From SFHK01 sp964554795 (GTDB taxonomy: Bacteria; Bacillota; Clostridia; Christensenellales; Aristaeellaceae), in assembly GCA_964554795.1 (NCBI GenBank), contig CAZKQB010000001.1:134584-198583 (forward strand): a stretch of DNA of 64,000 nt, written 5' to 3'. A program made the position numbers and the translations under genes. Below, in pieces: positions 34,865 through 43,451 of this stretch. How positions within the stretch are numbered: the first letter of the stretch is position 1; each line of letters opens with the position of its first letter. The notes under the pieces are model-generated. The model saw only the letters and a program-made list of their open reading frames with translations. It made no database searches and was not told where the DNA came from.

Positions 34865-36460
34865 ATGAAAAATAGCAGAAATATTCCCGCCGCAGTCTGT
34901 CTCGCATTGGCGCTGGTTTTCCTTGTGCTCGCCTGTATCGGCGTAAATCTGGACGAGGAAGCTGTGCAGAACGCAAAGGTCGCTCCTGCCGCAACGCATG
35001 CGCCCGTCGTTACCTATGACAGCCGCCTGAGCGATGCTTCGCGCGTAGACGTTCTTACAGGAACGATCAGCGACGCGCCTACTCCTACGCAGAAAGCCGC
35101 CTCCTTTGACTTTAGCGGAACGATCGTAGACGGCAAGGTGCAGGGCTCCGAAAAGAGCACTGCGACAGCCGCTCCTACGCAGAAGGCTGCGTCCTTTGAC
35201 TTTAGCGGAACGATCGTAGACGGCAAGGTGCAGGGCTCCGAAAAGAGCACCGCGACAGCCGCTCCTACGCAGAAGGCTGCGTCCTTTGACTTTAGCGGAA
35301 CAATCGTAGATGGCAAGGTGCAGGGGTCCGAAAAGAGCACCGCGACAGCTGCTCCTACGCAGAAGGCCGCATCCTTTGACTTTAGCGGAACAATCGTAGA
35401 CGGCAAGGTGCAGGGCTCTGAAGCCACCGCAGCTCCCGCAGTAACCACAGTTCCAACTGCGTTGACGCCGGAGAGCTCCGCAACGGAAGCGCAGCAGCCC
35501 GGCATGATCTACGTGTTTCTGGTTGAATGCGCAGGCACATTAGCTTTGATTGGCTTTATCTTCTTAGGACTATGGCTGGTCTGTCTGTGCGTCGTGCCCA
35601 TGATTCAGGCTTACAAGCGTGACAAGCTGACGTTTGAGAACCTGAACGCAGGTCGGCGAGTACTCAAGATGTTCACTCTTGCGCCGAACAAATGGGCGAT
35701 GTATCTGCTGATTACCGTCATCGTTGCGATTCTGATTGCGTGGTCAAGCTCATCCATTGAATGGAAGGGACTGGCGTCCAAGGGCAGTGAGGTTGCCTAT
35801 GGCATTGTGCACGGCCTTACGCACCCGGACATGAGCTATATCCTCTCCCTTGGCAGCGACAAGGTGCCGTACTTGATGATGCAGACCATCGCAATTGCGC
35901 TGCTGGGCACGATCTTCGGTGGCATTTTGGCCATTCCCGTGGCGTTCCTGTGTGCTGAAAACGTGGTTCCGAAGTGGGTCGCGTTTATCGTGCGCGCGCT
36001 TGTGCTCGCCATCCGTACGATTCCAAGCATCATCTGGGCATTGTGCTGGATTCGCGTGACTGGCCCTGGTGCGCTGTGTGGTGTCATGACGCAGTCTATT
36101 TGCTCGATCGGAATGATTTCAAAAATGTATACCACCGCCATTGAGGATCTGGATACGCGCATTCTTGAATCGCTCGACGCAGCAGGCTGCAATACCTTCC
36201 AGAAGATTCGCTACGGCATTTTGCCGCAGCTTACCGCCAACTTTATCTCGACGATTATCTATCGTTTCGACATCAACCTGAAGGACGCAACCACGCTGGG
36301 CATCGTAGGCGCGGGCGGTATTGGCGCTTCTCTGATTCAGGCGATTAACTCCCGTCGGTGGGGCATTGTAGGCGCTTTCCTGTGTGGCATGATTGCCCTG
36401 ATGCTGGTGATCGAATTCGTTTCTACAAAGATTCGCGCAAAGCTTGCGCATGGTGAATAA
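34865..36460 (+). CDS. phosphonate-type ABC permease (PhnE family) with tandem-repeat linker
   Basis: This 531-residue permease has one N-terminal helix (about 9-28), then a long hydrophilic stretch predicted to lie outside the cell, then a second helix (about 215-245) and the transport domain (about 330-525) with the EAA-type loop LDAAGCNTFQKIRYGILPQL and IVGAGGIGASLIQ. The outside stretch contains three full and one partial copy of a 30-residue unit beginning PTQKAASFDFSGTIVDGKV (residues 74-186). The linker is low-complexity and Ala/Thr/Ser-rich around the repeats. Ordinary PhnE proteins are about 260-350 residues, so this is greatly extended. It pairs with the preceding permease. Confidence 0.85.
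   Translation: MKNSRNIPAAVCLALALVFLVLACIGVNLDEEAVQNAKVAPAATHAPVVTYDSRLSDASRVDVLTGTISDAPTPTQKAASFDFSGTIVDGKVQGSEKSTATAAPTQKAASFDFSGTIVDGKVQGSEKSTATAAPTQKAASFDFSGTIVDGKVQGSEKSTATAAPTQKAASFDFSGTIVDGKVQGSEATAAPAVTTVPTALTPESSATEAQQPGMIYVFLVECAGTLALIGFIFLGLWLVCLCVVPMIQAYKRDKLTFENLNAGRRVLKMFTLAPNKWAMYLLITVIVAILIAWSSSSIEWKGLASKGSEVAYGIVHGLTHPDMSYILSLGSDKVPYLMMQTIAIALLGTIFGGILAIPVAFLCAENVVPKWVAFIVRALVLAIRTIPSIIWALCWIRVTGPGALCGVMTQSICSIGMISKMYTTAIEDLDTRILESLDAAGCNTFQKIRYGILPQLTANFISTIIYRFDINLKDATTLGIVGAGGIGASLIQAINSRRWGIVGAFLCGMIALMLVIEFVSTKIRAKLAHGE
35084..35422 (+). repeat. 90-bp in-frame tandem repeat array (3.8 copies)
   Basis: Near-identical 90-bp units begin at 35084, 35174, 35264 and 35354, the last being cut at 69 bp. 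They differ by a few third-position changes (for example GCC/GCT, ACG/ACA). The unit length is a multiple of three, so copy-number change would keep the permease frame. Confidence 0.95.
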
Positions 36461-36476
36461 AGGAGGGAAACTGTCA

Positions 36477-37610
36477 ATGAAGATGCGTCAATTTCCAGGA
36501 ACAAGCGTAATGGTGTCGCCTCTGGGCATGGGTTGCATGCGCCTTCCCACACTTGATGCAGAGAATCACCCGATCGATCGCCCGGAAGCTATTCGCATGA
36601 TTCGCACTGCGATTGACAGGGGGCTCAACTATGTAGACACTGCCTATGGCTACCATGCCGGCGACAGTGAGGTGCTTGTTGGAGAAGCACTTGCCGACGG
36701 TTATCGCGAGCGAGTTACGCTCACGAGCAAGCTCCCGCTCTGGAAGGTTGAAAAGTACGAGGACATGGAGACGCTTCTGGACGAACAGCTTTCGCGCCTC
36801 AAAACCGATCATCTGGACTTCTATTTGGCGCATGCCGTGGACGGCGAGCGCTTTGACAAGCTCGTGCCGATGGGCCTCCTCAGATTCTTTGATGAAATGA
36901 AGGAGAAGGGGAAAATTCTGCACGTTGGCTTTTCATTCCACGATGATTTTGCCACCTTTAAGCGCGTGGTTGATAGCTATCCATGGGAGCTTGCACAGGT
37001 GCAGATAAACATTCTGGACGAATTCCATCAAGCGACGATGAAGGGCGTAGAGTATGCGGCCTCGAAGGGAATCGGCGTTGTCATCATGGAGCCGCTTCGC
37101 GGCGGTTCACTGGTGCGAAATATTCCTGCGGACGTTCAGGCGCTTTATGACGCACAGCCGATCAAGCGCAGTGCAGCCGAATGGGCGTTTCGCTATCTGT
37201 ACAATCGTCCGGAAGTCATCACGATTCTTTCCGGAATGTCTACAATGGAGCAGATTGAGGACAATCTGCGCATCTTTGAGCAAGCGGACGCAAACTGCGT
37301 GAATGCCGAAGAAGCTGCGATGTATGCGCACGTACGCGAGGCCTATGAAGCGCGCATACGCGTTGGCTGCACCGGCTGCGAATACTGCCAGCCCTGCCCT
37401 CAGGAGGTAAAGATACCGCAGATTTTCCGTAGCTACGACAATTGTGCCATGTTCGGCGGATTTGAAGCCTTCTATAAGAAGTACGCTGAAAATCCCGGCG
37501 CACAAAAGTGTGTCGGCTGCGGTGCCTGCGAAGCTGCCTGCCCGCAGCACATTCAGATCCGCGAATGGCTGCAGAAGATCGATCACGAATGCTTTGAGCA
37601 CGTTCAATAA
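36477..37610 (+). CDS. aldo/keto reductase with C-terminal 4Fe-4S domain
   Basis: This 377-residue protein has an AKR barrel (about 1-280) with the catalytic tetrad in YVDTAYGY (Asp, Tyr), LTSKLP (Lys) and YLAHAVDG (His). Its C-terminal ferredoxin-like part has CTGCEYCQPCP and CVGCGACEAACP for iron-sulfur clusters. This YhdN/Fe-S AKR type reduces aldehydes or ketones with electrons from NADPH or ferredoxin. Start ATG 36477 has AGGAGG 10 nt upstream. It follows the permease by 16 bp and precedes the isomerase-like gene by 21 bp, so it is likely co-transcribed with the transporter, which may bring in its substrate. Confidence 0.88.
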   Translation: MKMRQFPGTSVMVSPLGMGCMRLPTLDAENHPIDRPEAIRMIRTAIDRGLNYVDTAYGYHAGDSEVLVGEALADGYRERVTLTSKLPLWKVEKYEDMETLLDEQLSRLKTDHLDFYLAHAVDGERFDKLVPMGLLRFFDEMKEKGKILHVGFSFHDDFATFKRVVDSYPWELAQVQINILDEFHQATMKGVEYAASKGIGVVIMEPLRGGSLVRNIPADVQALYDAQPIKRSAAEWAFRYLYNRPEVITILSGMSTMEQIEDNLRIFEQADANCVNAEEAAMYAHVREAYEARIRVGCTGCEYCQPCPQEVKIPQIFRSYDNCAMFGGFEAFYKKYAENPGAQKCVGCGACEAACPQHIQIREWLQKIDHECFEHVQ

Positions 37611-37631
37611 GTTTGAAAGGAAGACGAGTGT

Positions 37632-38822
37632 ATGTCGATTTGTGTTTGTCGCGTAAAAAGTCCTCTCAGTCAGGTTACCGAGGAGCGCGTGAAGGATTAT
37701 CTTTCCTGCGTACAGGCAGAGCTGAAGGAAGAGCTTCGACTTGTTGAAATGGATGAACTGGATAAGGTGCCGTTTGGGCTGGTCTATGTGGCTTCCGGCG
37801 GAAGCGAGGGCATCTTCCTTGAGAAGTATCTGAAGCTGGCCGAGCGACCGCTTTACATTCTCACCAGTGGTGAAAGCAATTCGTTGGCCGCCTCGATGGA
37901 AATTCTATCCTATCTGCAGGCGCACGGGCATTATGGCGAGATTATTCATGGCAGTGTAAAGGATGTAGCTGACCGCATACGCGCTCTGAAGAGCGCCTAT
38001 CAGGCTAAGGCCAATCTGCAGGGAAAGAAACTGGGATTGATCGGCAATCCGTCTGATTGGCTGATTGCGAGCCCGGATGACGATGCAGCCTATCGCGCCA
38101 AGCTGGGCGTATCGCTGGAAAAGATTCCGATGAGCGAGCTGCAGGACGAGATCAAAAAGGGTGGCTACCCGGAGAATCGCTGGACGATCGACCTGAAAAG
38201 CAAGGGCTACGATGCAGCGGAGATGGAAAAGGCACTGAATGTGTACGGTGCATTCCGGCGTATTGTCGATCGTCATGGTTTGTTTGGTCTGACTGTTCGC
38301 TGCTTTGACCTTCTGGATACCGTGCACACCACCGGCTGTCTCGGTCTTGCAATTCTGAACGCCGAGGGCATTTATGGCGGCTGCGAGGGTGATGTTCCTT
38401 CGCTAATGTCGATGGCCATTCTGGGCGAGGTTTCCGGAAACCCGGTCTTCCTGTGCAATCCCAGCCGTATTAACACTGAAGAAGGAGAAATGGTACTTGC
38501 TCACTGCACGCTGCCGATGAACATGCCAGAAAGCTACCACCTGACGACGCACTATGAGAGTGGAATCGGCGTAGCCGTAGCTGGTCACGTGCCGGAGAAA
38601 GCGTGCACGATCTTCAAGACTAACGTTGCGCTTGACCGCTACTTCGCCAAGAACGGTGAAATCGTTGGCAATCTTCAGGAGCCGACGCTCTGCCGCACGC
38701 AGATTCGTCTGAAACTGGATGATTTCAGCTATTTCCTGACTCACCCGATTTACAACCACCATCTCGTGACCCTCGGTCAGCACGAGAAGGCTCTCGCAGA
38801 ATTCTTCCACCTGATTGGCTGA
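37632..38822 (+). CDS. fucose/arabinose isomerase-like protein
   Basis: This 396-residue protein has a layout like the L-fucose isomerase superfamily: an N-terminal alpha/beta part (YVASGGSEGIFLEKYLK), a central part with GLTVRCFDLLDTVHTTGCLGLAILNAEGIYGGCEGDVPSLMSMAIL, and a C-terminal part ending with a NHHLVTLGQHEKALAEF motif close to the FucI C-terminus. Metal-ligand candidates are the Glu and Asp residues in the CEGD region and the late histidines. It probably interconverts a keto and an aldo sugar or a sugar analogue. As the last gene of the transporter operon, it hints that the imported compound is a sugar-like molecule. Confidence 0.7.
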   Translation: MSICVCRVKSPLSQVTEERVKDYLSCVQAELKEELRLVEMDELDKVPFGLVYVASGGSEGIFLEKYLKLAERPLYILTSGESNSLAASMEILSYLQAHGHYGEIIHGSVKDVADRIRALKSAYQAKANLQGKKLGLIGNPSDWLIASPDDDAAYRAKLGVSLEKIPMSELQDEIKKGGYPENRWTIDLKSKGYDAAEMEKALNVYGAFRRIVDRHGLFGLTVRCFDLLDTVHTTGCLGLAILNAEGIYGGCEGDVPSLMSMAILGEVSGNPVFLCNPSRINTEEGEMVLAHCTLPMNMPESYHLTTHYESGIGVAVAGHVPEKACTIFKTNVALDRYFAKNGEIVGNLQEPTLCRTQIRLKLDDFSYFLTHPIYNHHLVTLGQHEKALAEFFHLIG

Positions 38823-38835
38823 GCCATAAAAAATG

Positions 38836-38888
38836 AAATCCGCTTCACTCCCCGCAATGGAGGAACGAAGCGGATTTTCTGTTTCCCT
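38836..38888. terminator. bidirectional terminator between convergent genes
   Basis: Stem AAATCCGCTTC/GAAGCGGATTT (11 bp) with a 30-nt loop, an A-run before it and a TTTT after it, sits between the isomerase-like gene and the minus-strand membrane-protein gene. Confidence 0.8.
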
Positions 38889-38899
38889 GAAGGAAAAGA

Positions 38900-40042
38900 T
38901 CAGAGATTTTCAAAGTCGTAAATCAGCCATGCACCGTCTATGAGCTTGAAATACAGACGATAGGATGTAGGATAGGTGTTGGATACGCCGCGGGATACCG
39001 TGTTGTAGTCGAAGTGTACGTCGCAGCAGAACACGCTGTCGCCGAACATGGCATAGTTTTCGGTACGCTCGTTTTCGAAGGTGTATTTATCTGCCTTTGT
39101 GCGCCACTTCGCATCAATGTTTTTGATAGCATCCGCTGCCTTTGAGCTGGTCTCCATGCGCTTGAGCACCTTGGCCTGCGTCTGGTTGTCCGTCGTATAA
39201 CGGCAGATGTCCTTTGCGCAGTCGAGGACGTTCGCCTCATACTGGGGCTTTAAAGCTTCATCGGCATACTCGAACTGATAGGAATAGGTGTACTCCGTTT
39301 CCTTCGTCAGCTCACATTCGCTGCCGGATGCATCGAGTACGCGAATTTCCGGCTCTCCCAGCGCGCAGGTAAAGCGGTAGGTCGTCAGTGTGGGAGATGC
39401 ATAGCCCTCTGGCAGGTGTCCATCGTAGAACAGCGTTTCGCCTGCTGCCACCACCTTTTCGGCCGTGAGAGCTGTACCATTAACATAAACGGTATCGCTG
39501 TCGCGAGCGGTGACCTCATAGGCTGCAAGCTGAAGGATTGACGTCTGAATCGACTTGAGCTCGTATTCCTCGGCGCGAAGCGTAAAGCCAAGCATCGGCA
39601 GAATTTCGAACTCGGATTCTCCGGATTTCTTCAATACAAAGGAAGCGAAGCCCTTGCCGTCAGCTGTAACCGAATAGGTCTGCTCGTCCGGCTGCTCAGA
39701 ACGTACCAGCGTACACTCAATCTCGGCGTTCTCCGTCAGCTGATTCAGGTAGGCAACGTAATCCTCCTTCGTTTCCATGTATTCGAGGGAGGAATCCTCA
39801 TATGCATACAGCCGTTCGAAGTCCTTTTCCAGGAATATGGCGCTTACCTCGTCTACGATCCTCTGCGACTTGGAGGCTGCATCCTCGTATGCTGAGAGAG
39901 ATGTATCAAAATAGCGATATACGCGTGTTCCAGCCCAAACAAGCAGAGCCACAAGCGCAAGATAGATTACCCAGAAGCGAATGTTTCGAAGGCGCATCTT
40001 ACCCGCGGTATAGCGGAAGTATTTCCTCTTTCGTTTACTCAT
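38900..40042 (-). CDS. single-pass membrane protein of unknown function
   Basis: This 380-residue protein has a basic N-terminus (MSKRKRKYFRYTAGKMRLR), one transmembrane helix (about 24-43) and a large outside domain containing NTF2-like or DUF-type beta strands (FEILPMLGFTLRAEEYEL, YRLYFKLIDGAWLIYDFENL at the end). Start 40042 overlaps the upstream gene by 8 bp and has GGGGTGAAA before it. The C-terminal WLIYDFE is typical of small SnoaL/NTF2-like lipoprotein domains. Coupling to a phosphodiester glycosidase gene suggests a role in surface polysaccharide handling. No named family is sure. Confidence 0.7.
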   Translation of the reverse strand: MSKRKRKYFRYTAGKMRLRNIRFWVIYLALVALLVWAGTRVYRYFDTSLSAYEDAASKSQRIVDEVSAIFLEKDFERLYAYEDSSLEYMETKEDYVAYLNQLTENAEIECTLVRSEQPDEQTYSVTADGKGFASFVLKKSGESEFEILPMLGFTLRAEEYELKSIQTSILQLAAYEVTARDSDTVYVNGTALTAEKVVAAGETLFYDGHLPEGYASPTLTTYRFTCALGEPEIRVLDASGSECELTKETEYTYSYQFEYADEALKPQYEANVLDCAKDICRYTTDNQTQAKVLKRMETSSKAADAIKNIDAKWRTKADKYTFENERTENYAMFGDSVFCCDVHFDYNTVSRGVSNTYPTSYRLYFKLIDGAWLIYDFENL

Positions 40043-41186
40043 CAGTTTCACCCCGTTTAACAATCCACGCAGTCGGCATGCGGCGTGAAGCAGAAATCGC
40101 CATGCCGTCGTTTTTCTGTTCGCCCTCGTAGTACATGACGGTGGATGAGCCGCCGTCAAGGTTGCATGCGTTCACCGCGCCATAGTCCTGCATTACCTTG
40201 ATCAGATCGGCATACGACGCACCGAAGGAATTTGCCTGGCGACCATCAATAGCAAGCAAAAGCACGGCTCCATCGCTGCGTTGTCCGATGGCAGAGCGTG
40301 GATTCAGGCCGGAGCTATTTCCCTTGATCGTGGCGGCCTTGCCGTTGACGATCAGTGCAGGGCCAAAGGCGACGGCATCGCGCAGACCGATTTCCTCCGC
40401 ATCGTCGGATGTATAGGTCCCTACGCGAAGAATATTGTCTGCATCGAAGCCAACAACCGTCTTATAGGCGCCATTATCAGCGCGATTTAAGCGCTTGCCC
40501 TCGGAATACACGAGCCCAAGCGGCTCGCCGCCGTTACCGGTTCCGTTGGCGTCGTAAAAAGCACCTGCATTGATGCCGCCAATCGCATCGTACAAATCAA
40601 TAATTTCGTTTACCTTTTTTCCTGCGTGTGCCTTCGAGAACGGGTTATGGCTCACGCCGACGATGACCTGCGACGGGTCACGCACAATCATCATGTAGCC
40701 GCGATACGTCGGGCCAACAACCTCCTCAATGCGAACGCCGTTCTCGTCGAATACCTCATCAGCCTCAGTATTGCCTACATCATCGGAAAACGAATGCGCG
40801 CGAACAGTAATAAGACTGGCATCCGTAGCTTCCTCCGGTACGACAAGACTGTTGCGCTTGAGCGCCTCATCCGTTTTTTCAAAAAGGAAAAGGTAGGGAA
40901 CGAACTTCAGCGCACTGGATTCCATGAGCGTCTGCACAACGAGATCGCTTGCCGTCGGCGAGGGGCCGCGCAAAAACTGGCCCACAACCATGACAACTAT
41001 GGTAACCAGCGCTAGAATCAGCGTAAGCAGAACCAGTAGCACGTGGCGAAACGTACCCCAGTGCCAGGATCTGCGAACGCGTTTTTTTTCGCGCTTTTCC
41101 ATTTCAAGAAGCGTTTTGTGATCGCGCAGAAGCTGCTCTTCTTCCAGACGCATGCGCGATTTTCTCTCCGAATTGCGTGATGCCAT
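40035..41186 (-). CDS. phosphodiester glycosidase (NAGPA-like) membrane-anchored protein
   Basis: This 383-residue protein has a cytoplasmic basic N-terminus, one membrane helix (about 47-70) and an outside NAGPA domain (about 150-380) with GGINAGAFYDANGTGNGGEPLG, LNPRSAIGQRSDGAVLLLAIDGR and NACNLDGGSSTVMYYEG, the family's core motifs. Such enzymes hydrolyse sugar-phosphodiester bonds of glycoconjugates or are linked with exopolysaccharide synthesis. It overlaps the following membrane-protein gene, so both may work together at the cell surface. Confidence 0.85.
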   Translation of the reverse strand: MASRNSERKSRMRLEEEQLLRDHKTLLEMEKREKKRVRRSWHWGTFRHVLLVLLTLILALVTIVVMVVGQFLRGPSPTASDLVVQTLMESSALKFVPYLFLFEKTDEALKRNSLVVPEEATDASLITVRAHSFSDDVGNTEADEVFDENGVRIEEVVGPTYRGYMMIVRDPSQVIVGVSHNPFSKAHAGKKVNEIIDLYDAIGGINAGAFYDANGTGNGGEPLGLVYSEGKRLNRADNGAYKTVVGFDADNILRVGTYTSDDAEEIGLRDAVAFGPALIVNGKAATIKGNSSGLNPRSAIGQRSDGAVLLLAIDGRQANSFGASYADLIKVMQDYGAVNACNLDGGSSTVMYYEGEQKNDGMAISASRRMPTAWIVKRGETDE

Positions 41187-41304
41187 CGTTTATTAAACCC
41201 TCCGTACGGATATAGATACCGGTCTGCGCGCAGAATGCGGCGCAGACCTCGATATCTTGCATCATTATATGCGATTTTGGCTTTGCATGCAACCATTATA
41301 TGTG

Positions 41305-42315
41305 TTATTTCGATTTAATATACGGCTTTCCATTTGCCGCCGGGCCGCGCGCGCGTCCCACAAACAGGACGAGCGTAATGATCGTGACTACATAGGGAAT
41401 CATCGAAATGATGTTCACGGGAATGGGGATGTTGACCGCCTTCTCAAAGAGAGTGAACGAAATCTTCGCGTCAGACCCAAGCACCACGCGCAGACCGTTG
41501 CAGAAGCCAAACAGGATGCATCCGAGCATTGCGCCCTGCGGCTTGAAGTTGCCAAAGATTACGGCTGCAATGGCAATAAAGCCCTGACCGACGACGATGG
41601 TGGGACGAAATGCCGAAACGGTTGCCAGCGTAATGGACGCGCCGCCAAAGCCAGCCAGAATGCCCGACAGTACGACACAGCTATAGCGAATCAGCGTAAC
41701 GTTCACGCCCAGCGTGTCTGCGGCACGCGGATGCTCGCCGACTGCGCGTAAACGCAAACCAAAGCGCGTGCGGTAAAACACGTACCATACTACAATCACC
41801 AGCAGGAAGGCGATATAGGTAGAGGCATAGGTATTAAACACCAGATCCATAAAGCCATTCTGCCTGAACAGCTTCGCTATGCCCTCCGGAAGGACCTCGC
41901 CCAGCCATGTAAACAGATCGTTGAACAGACGGGGAAGCTTGCTGATGACGGGCAGCGTTTCGCTCGTTCGGAACAGCAGGTAACAGATGTAAACCGATAG
42001 ACCGGAGGCGAGGAAGTTTATCGCCGTGCCTGAAATGGTCTGATCTGCCTGACATGTGACAGTGGCGAACGCGTGCAGCAGTGCAAGCAAACCGCCTGCC
42101 AGACCTGCGCAGAGGAAAGCGAGCCACGGCGCATCCACAAAGTGACCGACCGCCGCTCCGGTAAACGCGCCAATTACGATCATGCCTTCGAGGCCAATGT
42201 TGACAACGCCGCTCTTTTCTGAGAAGCAGCTTCCCAGCGCTGCAAACAGAAGCGGAGGCGTATACATCAAGGTTGCATTCAGAATCACGCCGATGGTAAT
42301 CAGAACCTGATTCAT
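41305..42315 (-). CDS. nucleoside ABC transporter permease (NupQ/YufQ-like)
   Basis: This 336-residue inner-membrane permease is of the branched-chain amino acid/sugar type (BPD_transp_2) with about nine helices. Conserved elements are LLFAALGSCFSEKSGVVNIGLEGMIVIGAF, RAVGEHPRAADTLGVNV and IAAVIFGNFKPQGAMLG. It forms the uptake channel with the next gene upstream. Their coding sequences overlap by 1 bp. By family (BMP-NupO-NupP-NupQ) the likely substrates are nucleosides. Confidence 0.88.
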   Translation of the reverse strand: MNQVLITIGVILNATLMYTPPLLFAALGSCFSEKSGVVNIGLEGMIVIGAFTGAAVGHFVDAPWLAFLCAGLAGGLLALLHAFATVTCQADQTISGTAINFLASGLSVYICYLLFRTSETLPVISKLPRLFNDLFTWLGEVLPEGIAKLFRQNGFMDLVFNTYASTYIAFLLVIVVWYVFYRTRFGLRLRAVGEHPRAADTLGVNVTLIRYSCVVLSGILAGFGGASITLATVSAFRPTIVVGQGFIAIAAVIFGNFKPQGAMLGCILFGFCNGLRVVLGSDAKISFTLFEKAVNIPIPVNIISMIPYVVTIITLVLFVGRARGPAANGKPYIKSK

Positions 42316-43451
42316 TAGAACATGTCACCTCCCTTGATTCTACGAACGAAGAACGTCCGGAACAGGCCGGAAATGGCGATAAAGAATACAATGCAGCCCA
42401 TGATAATGTCGATGACTTCCTTGGGCACGCGTTCGCTTCCTACCTTCATGCGGGTGCCGGCATACTTCATTGCGCCGAAGAACCAGCCGGCAAGCAACGT
42501 GCCGAATGCATTGCAGCCGCCGATCAGTGCAACGGTAATTCCGTTGAAGCCGTAGCTTTCCTGGGCAGCAAACTGGTTAATTTTATAGTTCACACCCAGC
42601 ACCTGCAATCCACCGGCCAGCGAGGCCAGCGCGCCGGAAATGGCTAGTGAGACGATCACACAGCGATTGGCGTTGATACCCGCGTATTCCGCAGCATCAC
42701 GATTCAGGCCCACGGACTTCAGGCGATAGCCCAACGTCGTGCGGGAAATGATATACCAGATGATGAGAACGCAAACCAGCGTCAGCACGATGCCGAAGTG
42801 CGTATTCGACGAAACCACATTCGCCGGGAACCATTTGGAAATCGTGATCTTCGCTTCATCCGGGATGATCTTTGTCCACGTTTTGCCGCCACCGACATTT
42901 ACGCTTTCCAGATTCACGATGAAGTTGGAAAGATAAAACGCGATCCAGTTGAACATAATCATACAGAGTACCTCGTGGGAACCGAAGCGAACCTTCAGAT
43001 AGCCCACGATGCCGCCCCACAGCACGCCTGCAGCAATGGACGCAAGGATGCACAGGGGAATCAGTATCCACGAGGGCGCTTTCACAAATATGCCCACCAG
43101 ACAGGCTGCCAGAGAGCCTACGATATACTGACCTTCCGCACCGATGTTGAAGATGCCGGTTTTAAACGAGAAGGCGACGGAAAGACCGGTAAGGATGTAG
43201 GGATTCGCGTACTCGATGAACGAATAGGACATCGACTTCGTGCTCAGTTTGCCGGTTTTTGCATTCAGGAAAATGGTCCTGAACAGGCTGGCGTATGCCT
43301 CCAGCGGATTATAGCCCGCAATCAGCAGCGCAATACCGCCGGCGACAAAGCCAATCAGAATGGAAAAAATCGTATACGGAAAGCTGGACGAGGCAATCTT
43401 ATGAAGATTGCGACTCAGCCGATGGCTTTCCAGCTGCTTTTTAGCCGACAT
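42315..43451 (-). CDS. nucleoside ABC transporter permease (NupP/YufP-like)
   Basis: This 378-residue permease of the same family has helices throughout and the motifs ANPYILTGLSVAFSFKTGIFNIGAEGQ, LKSVGLNRDAAEYAGINA and GFNGITVALIGGCNAFGTLLAG. It overlaps the ATPase gene by 11 bp and the second permease gene by 1 bp. Together with them it forms the membrane part of a nucleoside importer. Confidence 0.88.
   Translation of the reverse strand: MSAKKQLESHRLSRNLHKIASSSFPYTIFSILIGFVAGGIALLIAGYNPLEAYASLFRTIFLNAKTGKLSTKSMSYSFIEYANPYILTGLSVAFSFKTGIFNIGAEGQYIVGSLAACLVGIFVKAPSWILIPLCILASIAAGVLWGGIVGYLKVRFGSHEVLCMIMFNWIAFYLSNFIVNLESVNVGGGKTWTKIIPDEAKITISKWFPANVVSSNTHFGIVLTLVCVLIIWYIISRTTLGYRLKSVGLNRDAAEYAGINANRCVIVSLAISGALASLAGGLQVLGVNYKINQFAAQESYGFNGITVALIGGCNAFGTLLAGWFFGAMKYAGTRMKVGSERVPKEVIDIIMGCIVFFIAISGLFRTFFVRRIKGGDMF

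Noticed and set aside
35084..35422. possible CRISPR-like repeat array
   Set aside because: The 90-bp units are directly contiguous with no spacers, are in frame, and encode part of a permease.
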